Shown here piece after piece: positions 1-7,280 of a DNA stretch of 64,000 bases. A program made the translations under genes and the position numbers. The DNA is taken from assembly GCF_003201815.1 (NCBI RefSeq), contig NZ_QJKB01000007.1, positions 62,001 through 126,000 on the forward strand. Direction: 5' to 3'. Below the pieces are notes generated by a model. The model had not been told where the DNA came from. It saw only the letters and a list, made by a program, of their open reading frames with translations, and did no database searches. The stretch is from Undibacterium pigrum (GTDB lineage: Bacteria; Pseudomonadota; Gammaproteobacteria; Burkholderiales; Burkholderiaceae_D). How positions within the stretch are numbered: position 1 is the first letter of the stretch; the number at the start of each line of letters is the position of its first letter.

Positions 1-155
1 GCCAGCACGCGTTCTTCAGCCGTGCTTGCAGCAACACCTGCCAGCAAGTCGCCAGAGCGCAAAGGCGTGGCCTTGGCCAGCAAGTCTTTAAGGTCGCGAA
101 ACTGGTAAGTGCGCGTGCCGACGATGTGGCTGAATTGTGCAGGCTTGATGCTCAT
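1..155 (-). CDS. eutB: Ethanolamine ammonia-lyase large subunit (partial, N terminus only)
   Basis: The enzyme cleaves ethanolamine to acetaldehyde and ammonia using adenosylcobalamin. Only the first 51 residues are present; the gene runs off the left edge. Residues 16-30 read TYQFRDLKDLLAKAT and 33-41 RSGDLLAGV, the conserved start of EutB proteins. Its ATG overlaps the stop of the upstream ethanolamine permease gene as ATGA (152-155), so the two are probably translationally coupled. The small subunit gene eutC is expected beyond the edge (inference). No microcompartment gene is visible, which suits the short non-carboxysomal form of the pathway. Confidence 0.85.
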   Translation of the reverse strand, partial: MSIKPAQFSHIVGTRTYQFRDLKDLLAKATPLRSGDLLAGVAASTAEERVL

Positions 156-1567
156 CTTGCTGCGGTTTCCGTGGTCATGGGATTGCTGTCTGCTTCATCC
201 TGCAAAAGCGAGCGTTTGCCGACTGTCATCGCATGATAAACATAAGCAAGTCCCAGAAACAGGCAAAAAATCCCGAATATCAGCAGATTGTAATAGATCA
301 TGGTCGCCATGCAAATGCAGGCACTGATCAGCGCAAACACAGGTGAGTAAGGGTAAAACGGTGCGCGGAATGGCCGCACAGTATCCGGCTCTGCGCGACG
401 CAGTTTGAACAGGGCCAGCATGCTGACGATATACATCAGCAGCGCACCAAAGACGCTCATGGTGAGGATATTCGCTGTCAAACTCTGACCACCTATCTTG
501 ATCAGTTCATCGCTATATATCGCAGCGATACCGATGGCACCACCTGCCAGAATGGCACGGTGCGGCGTTTTGAAACGCGGGTGGATTTTGGCAAAAAAAT
601 GCGGCAGATAATTCTCACGCGCCAGTGCAAAAATCTGCCTTGAATAACCAAGTATGATGCCGTGAAAAGAAGCGATCAAACCAAACAGACCCAGCCACAC
701 CAGCATGTGCAGCCAGTTGCTGTTATTACCGACCACCAGCTTCATCGCCTGCGGCAGCGGGTCATTGATGTTCGCCAGCTTGGTCCAGTCACCCACACCA
801 CCGGCAAATACCATCACGCCTATCGCCAGCACCACCAGGGTGACGATGCCACCTATGTAAGCGATGGGTATCGAGCGTTGCGGGTTGCGCGATTCTTCTG
901 CCGCCATTGCCACACCCTCTATCGCCAGAAAGAACCAGATCGCAAACGGGATGGCGGCAAACATACCGGGTAAAGAGGCGATACTGAAATGATCTTGCCC
1001 GGCCCAGCCACCCCTGGTGAAATTGCTCATGCTAAAACCAGGCGACACCACGCCCATGAACACCAGCAATTCAAATATCGCCAGCAAAGTGACGGCCAGC
1101 TCAAAATTGGCGGCGATCTGTATGCCCAGGATATTCAGTGTCATGAACACCAGATAAGCCCCCACCGCTGCCGTCTTGGGATTGATTTCAGGAAATTGCA
1201 CATTCAGATAAGCACCTATCGCCAGCGCAATGGCGGGTGGTGCAAACACGAATTCGATGAGGGTAGCAGCCCCGGCAAAGAATCCACCGAGAGGCCCAAA
1301 AGCCCGCCTGCTATAGGCAAACGGCCCGCCTGCATGCGGTATGGCCGTGGTCAGTTCAGTGAAGCTGAAGATAAAGCTGGTGTACATCGCCGCAATGAAC
1401 AGCGCCGTGACCGTGAAACCCAAAGTGCCAGCAGAAGCCCAGCCATAACTCCAGCCAAAATACTCGCCCGAGATGACCAGCCCCACCGCAATGCCCCACA
1501 ACTGCAAACTACCCAGCGTAGGTTTCAACTGCGCAGTCGTGCCTGAGCTTGCCTGATCGGGTGTCAT
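152..1567 (-). CDS. eat: Ethanolamine permease (APC superfamily)
   Basis: A 471-residue inner-membrane transporter that probably imports ethanolamine for the lyase encoded next to it. The protein is almost wholly hydrophobic with about 12 predicted membrane segments. It has the APC-type N-terminal GLVISGEYFGW segment and a helix reading AIPHAGGPFAYSRRAFGP, as in bacterial ethanolamine permeases. The ATG at 1565-1567 is preceded by GAGG at a suitable distance; a GTG 12 bases further upstream is also in frame but less likely. Its stop overlaps the eutB start. The substrate call rests on family resemblance plus the eutB neighbour. Confidence 0.85.
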   Translation of the reverse strand: MTPDQASSGTTAQLKPTLGSLQLWGIAVGLVISGEYFGWSYGWASAGTLGFTVTALFIAAMYTSFIFSFTELTTAIPHAGGPFAYSRRAFGPLGGFFAGAATLIEFVFAPPAIALAIGAYLNVQFPEINPKTAAVGAYLVFMTLNILGIQIAANFELAVTLLAIFELLVFMGVVSPGFSMSNFTRGGWAGQDHFSIASLPGMFAAIPFAIWFFLAIEGVAMAAEESRNPQRSIPIAYIGGIVTLVVLAIGVMVFAGGVGDWTKLANINDPLPQAMKLVVGNNSNWLHMLVWLGLFGLIASFHGIILGYSRQIFALARENYLPHFFAKIHPRFKTPHRAILAGGAIGIAAIYSDELIKIGGQSLTANILTMSVFGALLMYIVSMLALFKLRRAEPDTVRPFRAPFYPYSPVFALISACICMATMIYYNLLIFGIFCLFLGLAYVYHAMTVGKRSLLQDEADSNPMTTETAAR

Positions 1568-1674
1568 GGATAGCCTCACTGTGGGGTAGGGTGAGTCAAG
1601 TATCCATGATTCAGGGAGTTATCACAAGTGCCAGAATTGGGTTGGAGGGGAGGCTCTAGAGGCGCGGGTAGGGG

Positions 1675-2409
1675 CTATGGTACTTGCTCACCTCTGGCAA
1701 TCTTGAATTCTTCATAGCGCTGCATCGCGCCAGTGTCACCTGCTTGTTCTGCGATATGAGATTTGGCATGACTGCTGCCATCCAGTCCAGGAATCGCTTG
1801 AATGTATTCGCCCCAGTGCCCGGTAAAAGCCTGTTCGCGCAGATGAGGTTTCAGGTAAGCGTCCAGTATGCCTTTGCCCGGCTTTGCCAGCTCATTGCTC
1901 AACGCTTGAAGATAAGCGCCTTTTGATGAAGCTTGCCAGTCTATGAAGATACCAGCTCTTGCACATAGTTCGGTATGCACAAGCAGCATTGTACGACCGT
2001 TACCGTCGAGAAAAGGATGGCCCCAGGCGAAATAACCCATCACCTCTCCTGGTCTGTTGCGCATGATTTCTATCTCATTTCCTAAATCAAGCCCATGCTC
2101 AATGGCCCGACGACTCAGCTCTGCCACTTCAAACTGTATTTGGCTACCTTTGTTGATCAGGCGACCAACGCCCAAGGCGTGTCTGTCCTGACCAGCCCAA
2201 GGGTAGAAATCAACAAAGAGAATGTTATGAACCTGAAGAAAATCCTGGTAAGAAATTGGACCGTCAATGGATTGTAAATAGGCGATTGCGTCTGGAAGAT
2301 TTGCTTCGAAGAAGACATGTTCCTGGATTTTGATGATTTCCAGGTCTTTCAAACCCTCATGGTTGCGAAGATATCCAGCAGCAGCAAAATCACCAAACGG
2401 ATCAAACAT
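1675..2409 (-). CDS. Fic family protein (probable toxin)
   Basis: Fic enzymes transfer AMP or other nucleotide moieties onto target proteins and often act as toxins. This 244-residue protein carries the intact catalytic motif HPFLDGNGRT at residues 131-140, including the catalytic His and the phosphate-binding GNGR. A helical N-terminal part and a C-terminal tail of about 60 residues flank it. No clear inhibitory [ST]xxxE[GN] motif is seen at either end, so inhibition, if any, would come from a partner. The start overlaps the end of the upstream small gene by 8 bp, the usual layout for antitoxin then toxin. The target protein cannot be read from sequence. Confidence 0.85.
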   Translation of the reverse strand: MFDPFGDFAAAGYLRNHEGLKDLEIIKIQEHVFFEANLPDAIAYLQSIDGPISYQDFLQVHNILFVDFYPWAGQDRHALGVGRLINKGSQIQFEVAELSRRAIEHGLDLGNEIEIMRNRPGEVMGYFAWGHPFLDGNGRTMLLVHTELCARAGIFIDWQASSKGAYLQALSNELAKPGKGILDAYLKPHLREQAFTGHWGEYIQAIPGLDGSSHAKSHIAEQAGDTGAMQRYEEFKIARGEQVP

Positions 2410-2656
2410 TGATTTCTTTGAGATGATTCGTCATCAAGCGGGCTAGTTGGCGTCCATCGATCAAATGGCGTCTTTTCAGCATGACCAGTAATTTGCCGGT
2501 ATGGTCCAGTTTTACGTTGTCACCTGAGGCACGTGTCGCTGCTTCAGCCCAGTCATCCAGCCCTGATCTCAGATATTCAACGTGATGCTGACTTGCGAAA
2601 AGTTCGACAAATTCCTTTACCCTGATTTGCGGCAACAAGTGTAGCTCGGAGGGCAT
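2402..2656 (-). CDS. Small protein upstream of fic, putative antitoxin
   Basis: An 84-residue, charged, helical protein with no family I recognise. Its end overlaps the fic start by 8 bp, so it is probably co-translated and a candidate antitoxin (inference from position). The ATG at 2654-2656 has GGAG seven bases upstream. A longer in-frame start at 2734 (110 residues) is possible but lacks a good ribosome binding site. The C-terminal part reads LKRRHLIDGRQLARLMTNH. A consensus -35 TTGACA lies at 2780-2785 on this strand, with only a weak -10 near 2757-2763. An SMPSEL stretch near the start loosely resembles the SxxxE part of Fic-inhibitory helices but lacks the following G/N. Confidence 0.6.
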   Translation of the reverse strand: MPSELHLLPQIRVKEFVELFASQHHVEYLRSGLDDWAEAATRASGDNVKLDHTGKLLVMLKRRHLIDGRQLARLMTNHLKEINV

Positions 2657-2827
2657 GGAGATACTCCGCTCAGCTGCATTTTCCGTCTTGATTGTGTGCT
2701 TGAATGACTCAGGACTTTTCATGAACCGGCTCATTTTTTAAGACATATTTATAGCAATATTTTCATAAATTCCCTTATTTGTCAATGACTTATGGTGCGC
2801 ATGCGCATGCAGCGAGATTTTCCTGAG

Positions 2828-3040
2828 CTAAGACAATTTCTTCTTCCGCCGCTCATAAATCGTCTCAATCAAACCCATCATCCAGCACATGGGACAGCCG
2901 CGCATCAATAAGAATGCAACTATGAGTGCCAGCCCTTGCCAGATAACTGACAAGCCTGGCACCAAAAAGGCCAGCAGTAACAAGCCCAGTGCACCAATAC
3001 CGCGCAACAAGTGCACCGTGACAGACGTGCTACAAAACAT
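2828..3040 (-). CDS. Small membrane protein with CPMC motif, downstream of ECF sigma factor
   Basis: A 70-residue protein with two hydrophobic segments (about residues 8-25 and 28-45) followed by GCPMCWMMGLIE and a strongly basic tail. The start chosen, ATG 3038-3040, has GGAGG five bases upstream and overlaps the last 11 bp of the sigma factor gene, so it is probably translationally coupled. The CPxC motif lies next to the membrane and could bind a metal or form a disulfide (inference). By position it could be a membrane partner or anti-sigma-like modulator of the sigma factor, but no anti-sigma domain is recognisable. Confidence 0.65.
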   Translation of the reverse strand: MFCSTSVTVHLLRGIGALGLLLLAFLVPGLSVIWQGLALIVAFLLMRGCPMCWMMGLIETIYERRKKKLS

Positions 3041-3614
3041 GATTGCCTCCATTTTTTTCCATGACTTCAGGCGCACCATCCTTCATCCAGTAACCACTAT
3101 TGAGCAATTGCTCGCGCACCTGTGCACGGGCGCGGTGCAAACGGCTTTTGACGGCCTCGAGGCTCAGGCCCAGTTGGGCGGCGACTTCGGGGGCGGTCAG
3201 TTCATGCACGTCACGCAGTATCAGGACTTCACGGTAAGGTGGCGACAGCCTTTCCATCGCGCGTATCAGGTCCATGCGCAAGTCAGTAGGTACCATATTT
3301 GCCATGGGCATGTCGTGCTCATTGAGATCATCCAGGGCATCATGGTATTTCTTGATGCGGAATAGGCGGTAACATTCACGTTCAACGATGCGGAACATCC
3401 AGGTCGCAAAGGTTGCCGCACAACGCAGCGCGCCTACCTTGCGGTACAGCGACCACAAGGCCATTTGCACCGCGTCTTCGGCATCTTCTGCGTTCGAGCA
3501 GGTGCGGCGGGCGAAGCGCTTGAGGTCGGGCTGGCAGACTTCCAGCAATGCGGCAATGGCTTTGCCATCACCTTGCCGGGCGGCTTCCAGTAATTGAGGG
3601 CGGGACAGGCTCAT
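3030..3614 (-). CDS. ECF RNA polymerase sigma factor
   Basis: A 194-residue sigma-70 family factor of the extracytoplasmic function group. Region 2 covers about residues 10-85, with the DAVQMALWSLYRKV helix and the FATWMFRIVERECYRLFR promoter-melting segment. Region 4 covers about 115-170, with LSPPYREVLILRD and the helix-turn-helix EVAAQLGLSLEAVKSRLHRA. The start ATG 3612-3614 lies one base after the stop of the upstream DUF2892-like gene, and the 3' end overlaps the next small membrane gene, giving a tight three-gene operon. No classical anti-sigma factor is adjacent. The target promoters are unknown. Confidence 0.9.
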   Translation of the reverse strand: MSLSRPQLLEAARQGDGKAIAALLEVCQPDLKRFARRTCSNAEDAEDAVQMALWSLYRKVGALRCAATFATWMFRIVERECYRLFRIKKYHDALDDLNEHDMPMANMVPTDLRMDLIRAMERLSPPYREVLILRDVHELTAPEVAAQLGLSLEAVKSRLHRARAQVREQLLNSGYWMKDGAPEVMEKNGGNHVL

Positions 3615-3615
3615 T

Positions 3616-3825
3616 TCAGTTATCCAGATATTTGCGCCCCACCATTGCACAGGCGGGGCAAAAGCCGATAAAGGCAGTCATGAGCATGGTGACAGCGCTG
3701 GCGATGATTGCCCAGTTCAGCATGCCGCCAACTTGACCACTATATGCCAGCCAGAACAGCAACAGGCCGCTGATGATGCGCAGGGCGCGTTCCCAATGGG
3801 GCAAATTACGTTTGAAATGAAACAT
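3616..3825 (-). CDS. DUF2892-like small membrane protein with CPAC motif
   Basis: A 69-residue inner-membrane protein beginning MFHFKRNLPHWERALRI, with two hydrophobic segments and a C-terminal FIGFCPACAMVGRKYLDN. This is the layout of the DUF2892 (YgaP-type transmembrane) family. The start at 3823-3825 has a strong AGAGGAG seven bases upstream; an upstream in-frame ATG at 3861 is less likely. It is the first gene of the sigma factor operon, one base before the sigma ATG. It shares the CPxC feature with the third gene of the operon. A short palindrome AGTGT-N4-ACACT (3863-3876) lies in its leader. Confidence 0.75.
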   Translation of the reverse strand: MFHFKRNLPHWERALRIISGLLLFWLAYSGQVGGMLNWAIIASAVTMLMTAFIGFCPACAMVGRKYLDN

Positions 3826-3911
3826 GGTGAACTCCTCTTTGTAATGAATGACATAGACCAAGAGTGTTCAGACACTTAAAAGGATTCAGGTTTTATTAAA
3901 TAATTTAAAAA

Positions 3912-4253
3912 TCAGTTCAAACCCAGGATATCACCTATAGATTGTTGCAATTGTTCTACCAGTTCAGCATCCATGTATTTGTATTCGTCAGGGATATCCA
4001 GCACATGCACAGGCTTGTGGCCTATCAGGTTACGGTAGCTGGCCATGAGGCGTGACTTGTGTTTTTCTTCCATGACAAAGATCACTTCTGCCCATTCTAT
4101 GTCGGCAATAGAGACAGGGTGGCGGGCATTGGGGCTGGTGCCGCCAGAACGGGCGCGCACCATGGGGTGCCTGCGCCAGACCTGCTCGGCAGTGGGGCTG
4201 CGCCACTGGTTGCGGCTGCAGACGAAGAGGGCGTTGATGGGGATATCCGGCAT
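3912..4253 (-). CDS. Low-molecular-weight protein tyrosine phosphatase-like protein
   Basis: A 113-residue cytoplasmic protein. Residues 11-22 read VCSRNQWRSPTA, giving the CX5R(S) phosphate-binding loop with Cys12 and Arg18. These belong to the COG4551-type group of predicted tyrosine phosphatases, which are shorter than classical LMW-PTPs. A C-terminal IPDEYKYMD segment could supply the acidic residue. It is transcribed toward the sigma factor operon with an 86-base gap. Substrate unknown; arsenate-reductase-like chemistry is an alternative for this fold but less likely. Confidence 0.75.
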   Translation of the reverse strand: MPDIPINALFVCSRNQWRSPTAEQVWRRHPMVRARSGGTSPNARHPVSIADIEWAEVIFVMEEKHKSRLMASYRNLIGHKPVHVLDIPDEYKYMDAELVEQLQQSIGDILGLN

Positions 4254-4295
4254 GATGCGTGCGCTGAAGCAAAAGCGTCATCATGCCAGAATTAG

Positions 4296-5012
4296 CTATC
4301 TCTTGGTGACTTGCATCCGGGCATTGGCTACGTCTATGATTCCTGTGGTTTTGCAATTTTCAGGTGTGGCGTCAGCATTGCCTTCAATCATGCCAGGTTC
4401 ACAGGTATCTGCATCAAGCCAGAGCTGCAGATGACCATCTTTTTTGAGATTGGTGACTGCCATCAGTGCGCTGGTTTCATACAGGTCGTCCAGGTTTTTT
4501 ACTCCCTTGAGTTCAAACACGCCACCCAGGGTCACTGACAGCATGATGCCGTAACTGGTGTCGTAGTAAGGTTCTACATTGTCGTCACCAGTTTCTTTCA
4601 GATAGTAACAATCGCTGACCAGCAGTTTTTCTGCCATGCCCAGTTTGCTGTACACCGTGATTTTTGGGGACAGGCAATGCTGATGCTTCAGGGCAGCCAG
4701 GGTTTGCTTGTGCTGGGCAGGTGTCAGGTATTGCGACAGTGCTGCGGGGTCTTCAAGCAGGTGCATGGAAAATTTTTCTGCTTCAGGTGCGGCTTGCAAA
4801 CCAGGGTGGTCTTCATTGCCTGGCATGAAGATGAGTTCATCCTGCGTGCTGGTCGCTACTGGAATGCTGGCGCTGGATGCGGTAGCGACGCTGGATGCAC
4901 TGGCAACAGCGTTGACAGGCATGGCAGCATTGCTATGCCATGAGCGCCCAAAAAACGCCGCTGTCGCGAGGACAGCAGCGCCCAGGATAATAAACGGAAC
5001 TGACTTGTTCAT
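4296..5012 (-). CDS. Hypothetical membrane-anchored or periplasmic protein
   Basis: A 238-residue protein with one N-terminal hydrophobic segment (about residues 5-20, VPFIILGAAVLATAAFF), then a low-complexity Ala/Ser/Val linker and a globular domain with four cysteines (in HCLSP, SDCYY, ADTCEP and ENCKT). It is probably exported and tethered or cleaved, and the cysteines may pair in the periplasm. The start MNKSVPF was chosen because it opens directly into the signal segment; an in-frame ATG 42 bases upstream exists. I do not recognise a family. Confidence 0.65.
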   Translation of the reverse strand: MNKSVPFIILGAAVLATAAFFGRSWHSNAAMPVNAVASASSVATASSASIPVATSTQDELIFMPGNEDHPGLQAAPEAEKFSMHLLEDPAALSQYLTPAQHKQTLAALKHQHCLSPKITVYSKLGMAEKLLVSDCYYLKETGDDNVEPYYDTSYGIMLSVTLGGVFELKGVKNLDDLYETSALMAVTNLKKDGHLQLWLDADTCEPGMIEGNADATPENCKTTGIIDVANARMQVTKR

Positions 5013-5210
5013 ATGGTCTACGGATACGGGGGGAATTACAAAAGCCGCCACCATAAACGAGCAGCCACAATATCACCATGATTTTTACTCAAGGTAACAT
5101 ATATGCATGGCGGAAATAAGTGAGAGTAAAGCAGCTATGTTGAGCAATGAATAATGCCCGCCTGGGGTACTGAAATCAAGCGCAACGATACTCTGGTTGC
5201 CTCTGATTGC

Positions 5211-5273
5211 AGGAGCGGCTTTAGCCGCGAACATCTCAGCCGTGTCGGGCATTCGCGGCTGAAGCCGCTCCTA
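5211..5273. repeat. REP-like palindrome, copy 1
   Basis: Inverted repeat with arms AGGAGCGGCTTTAGCCGCGA and TCGCGGCTGAAGCCGCTCCT separated by about 22 bases. The same arms recur at 20200-20281, 20334-20415 and 59899-59980, and in degenerate form at 38252-38350. It lies in the 323-base gap 5013-5335, the rest of which shows nothing else I recognise. Such elements fold into strong hairpins and are typically spread by RAYT-type transposases (family knowledge; none is in this window). Confidence 0.85.
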
Positions 5274-5335
5274 CAGGATATTGCTGTAACTGATACATTG
5301 CCAGATGTGGCTCAATGCGTGACTCAATGCGCGGC

Positions 5336-5668
5336 TCAATGTTGCCCGCTGCCTGAAAACACATTCATTACAATCACACCCGCAATAATCAGTGCCATGC
5401 CCAGTAGCGCAGGCATATCCAGTTTTTGCCCAAACACCAGCCAGCCCACGGCAGTGATCAGCACGATACCCACGCCCGACCAGACGGCATAGGCAATACC
5501 CACAGGGATGACCTTCAGTGTCAGCGACAGGAAATAAAATGCCAGTGCATAGCCAAGCACTACCAGTACCGAAGGTGCCAGCCGCGTAAAACCTTCACTG
5601 GATTTGAGTGCAGACGTGGCAATGGTTTCTGAAACGATGGCAATAGCCAGAAATAGCCAGTTTTTCAT
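5336..5668 (-). CDS. SMR family small multidrug/guanidinium exporter
   Basis: A 110-residue inner-membrane protein with four transmembrane helices and the proton- and substrate-binding glutamate at residue 14 ([12 protein letters not shown]). Residues 57-72 read [16 protein letters not shown], the helix-3 signature of EmrE/QacE/Gdx proteins. It functions as an antiparallel homodimer exchanging protons for a cationic drug or guanidinium. The sequence looks more EmrE/QacE-like than Gdx-like (KSSEGFTR after helix 1), but the substrate is not certain. A perfect palindrome covers its ribosome binding site (5670-5696). Confidence 0.9.
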   Translation of the reverse strand: MKNWLFLAIAIVSETIATSALKSSEGFTRLAPSVLVVLGYALAFYFLSLTLKVIPVGIAYAVWSGVGIVLITAVGWLVFGQKLDMPALLGMALIIAGVIVMNVFSGSGQH

Positions 5669-5669
5669 G

Positions 5670-5696
5670 ATAATGTCCTCGGTGAAAGGACATTAT
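5670..5696 (-). promoter_or_regulatory. Palindrome covering the ribosome binding site of the SMR gene
   Basis: Perfect 9-bp inverted repeat ATAATGTCC-N9-GGACATTAT ending one base before the SMR start codon. The likely Shine-Dalgarno GAGGA begins in the loop and runs into the right arm. Either a repressor (for example of TetR type) binds here as DNA, or the mRNA hairpin hides the ribosome binding site. It does not match the guanidine-II (mini-ykkC) consensus, since the ACGR loop is missing and there is one hairpin, not two. Confidence 0.6.
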
Positions 5697-5817
5697 GCAA
5701 CTTGATGGAGATGCTGAACAGTCTTGTCAGCTCATTGAATGTCTGCGCAAATTACTCTTCAATTATTCTGAAATTAATGCGTCGCACCCGGCATAAAAAA
5801 TAAATGATGATGTTACT

Positions 5818-5842
5818 GCCCCTGCCATGAGCAGACAGGGGC
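5818..5842 (-). terminator. Hairpin after the serine hydrolase gene
   Basis: Inverted repeat GCCCCTG-N11-CAGGGGC just past the stop of the serine hydrolase gene. On the minus strand it is followed at some distance by an A/T-rich stretch ending in a T-run. Likely a transcription terminator, though the T tract is not immediately adjacent. Confidence 0.45.
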
Positions 5843-5850
5843 TGCCTGGA

Positions 5851-7002
5851 TTACTTCGCTCCGTCGTCATAGAGTGCAGCAATGCCACCCGCCAATGCAT
5901 GCGGTTGTGAGCCTTGCAGATTGGTCAGCACCACCACAGTCAAACGCTTTTCTGGCAGATGCACACGCCAGGTGGCTGCGCCGCCACCGTAAGAAATGGC
6001 AGGTTGTTTACCAAAGGGCATGAACATGAAGCCCAGGCCAAAGTCGCCATCCTGGCCATTGCGCAGTTTGTAGGGTGTGCTCATTTCCTTTAGCGAGGCA
6101 GGCTTGATGAGCTTGCCGCTGGCCAGTCCTTGCTCAAAATTGACGAGGTCGTGGATATTGCCATTCAAGAGTCCGGCAGGGGCCATATAATCGGGCATGA
6201 ACTTCGCGCCATAATGGTAAATCTTGTCTTGCATGACGACAGGGCGGCCATTTTTCATCTCCAGTTTGCTATGGTCTTTGCTGATATCGAGAGACGTATA
6301 TAAGTCACTGCGACCAGGGATGATGGACCAGGCATCACCAAATTTTGTGCCTGTGATACCCATGGGCTGGAACAAACGGGTTTGCAGGAACTGTTCATAC
6401 GGCATGCCACTGATTTTTTCTATGACCATGCCCAGCAAGACATAGCCGGTCTGGTTATACACAGATTTTTCACCGGCGGGCTGTAGCGGCAATTTTGCCA
6501 GCTCTTGCAAGAGAACATCGCGGTCACCGCTGATAGTGGTGATGTTAACGTCATCGGTAATTGCATCCGGCAAGCCAGACGTATGCGAGAGACAATGGCG
6601 CAGCGTGACGCCAGACCAGGCAGCAGGCAATTGTGGCAGGATTTTTGTGATGGAGTCATCGAGCGTAATGCGACCATCCTGTACCAGCAACATGATGCCA
6701 CTCGCCGTAAAGGTCTTGGTCATTGATGCCAGTGTATAGGCCGTATCTGCCCTGGTTGCCACATTGTGTTCTATGCTGGCCAGGCCATAAGTGCTTTCCT
6801 TGATGAGTTTGTTATCACGCAGCACAGCCACTGTCATGCCGGGTATATGCCGCTTTTGCATCTCGGCTCGTACATAATCATCGACGGTATCGGCATGTGC
6901 CTGCATGGTGCTGGCAGCCAGGCCACCCAGCAAGGCCAGGCTGGCGGCAAGGGCACGGCAAGTGGGACGCAGGGATATTGCAGGGCGACGTATTGATGAC
7001 AT
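5851..7002 (-). CDS. Beta-lactamase-fold serine hydrolase (class C/esterase VIII type), exported
   Basis: A 383-residue protein with a signal peptide (hydrophobic core about residues 17-31, likely cleavage after MQAHA). The nucleophile motif SxxK is SMTK at 93-96. The second motif is Y182-N-Q rather than the usual YxN, followed by TGYVLLG, which still fits the fold. A glycine-rich GGGAATWR near the C terminus may replace the KTG box. These enzymes are D-alanyl-D-alanine peptidases, esterases or related; a drug-inactivating role should not be assumed. Start chosen for its GGAG eight bases upstream. Confidence 0.8.
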   Translation of the reverse strand: MSSIRRPAISLRPTCRALAASLALLGGLAASTMQAHADTVDDYVRAEMQKRHIPGMTVAVLRDNKLIKESTYGLASIEHNVATRADTAYTLASMTKTFTASGIMLLVQDGRITLDDSITKILPQLPAAWSGVTLRHCLSHTSGLPDAITDDVNITTISGDRDVLLQELAKLPLQPAGEKSVYNQTGYVLLGMVIEKISGMPYEQFLQTRLFQPMGITGTKFGDAWSIIPGRSDLYTSLDISKDHSKLEMKNGRPVVMQDKIYHYGAKFMPDYMAPAGLLNGNIHDLVNFEQGLASGKLIKPASLKEMSTPYKLRNGQDGDFGLGFMFMPFGKQPAISYGGGAATWRVHLPEKRLTVVVLTNLQGSQPHALAGGIAALYDDGAK

Positions 7003-7280
7003 TGAGTTCTCCAGGTTTGTTTTTTTATGCAGGCGGGGTGGATAAGACCACATCGCCTTCACGCTGTTTTTCTGTCTGTTGACAGGTGCAGGCGTACTTT
7101 ATGGCAAGACAAAACAGGCCGCCATGGAGAAAAGATAGATTACAAAAACAGGGGAATGAAATGCAAAAATCGCAGATGAAAGGCAGGCAGATCAATTGGA
7201 ATTAAAAAGCTTGAAAAATCCACAGGCAGCCCAAAGATTTGATGTTCGCCTTCCCTGACCCTGTTCCTGAAAAATCTGCC

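Noticed and set aside
2793..2806. Alternating GCGCATGCGCATGC run as a regulatory palindrome
   Set aside because: Short self-complementary runs of this kind recur by chance (also near 8855 and 22568) and have no consistent position relative to genes.
4030..4434. Several frames antiparallel to the phosphatase-like gene
   Set aside because: Shadow frames; only the minus-strand frame 3912-4253 shows a family motif (CX5R).
5670..5696. Guanidine-II (mini-ykkC) riboswitch before the SMR gene
   Set aside because: Only one hairpin and no ACGR loop; the palindrome is reported as an operator or hairpin instead.
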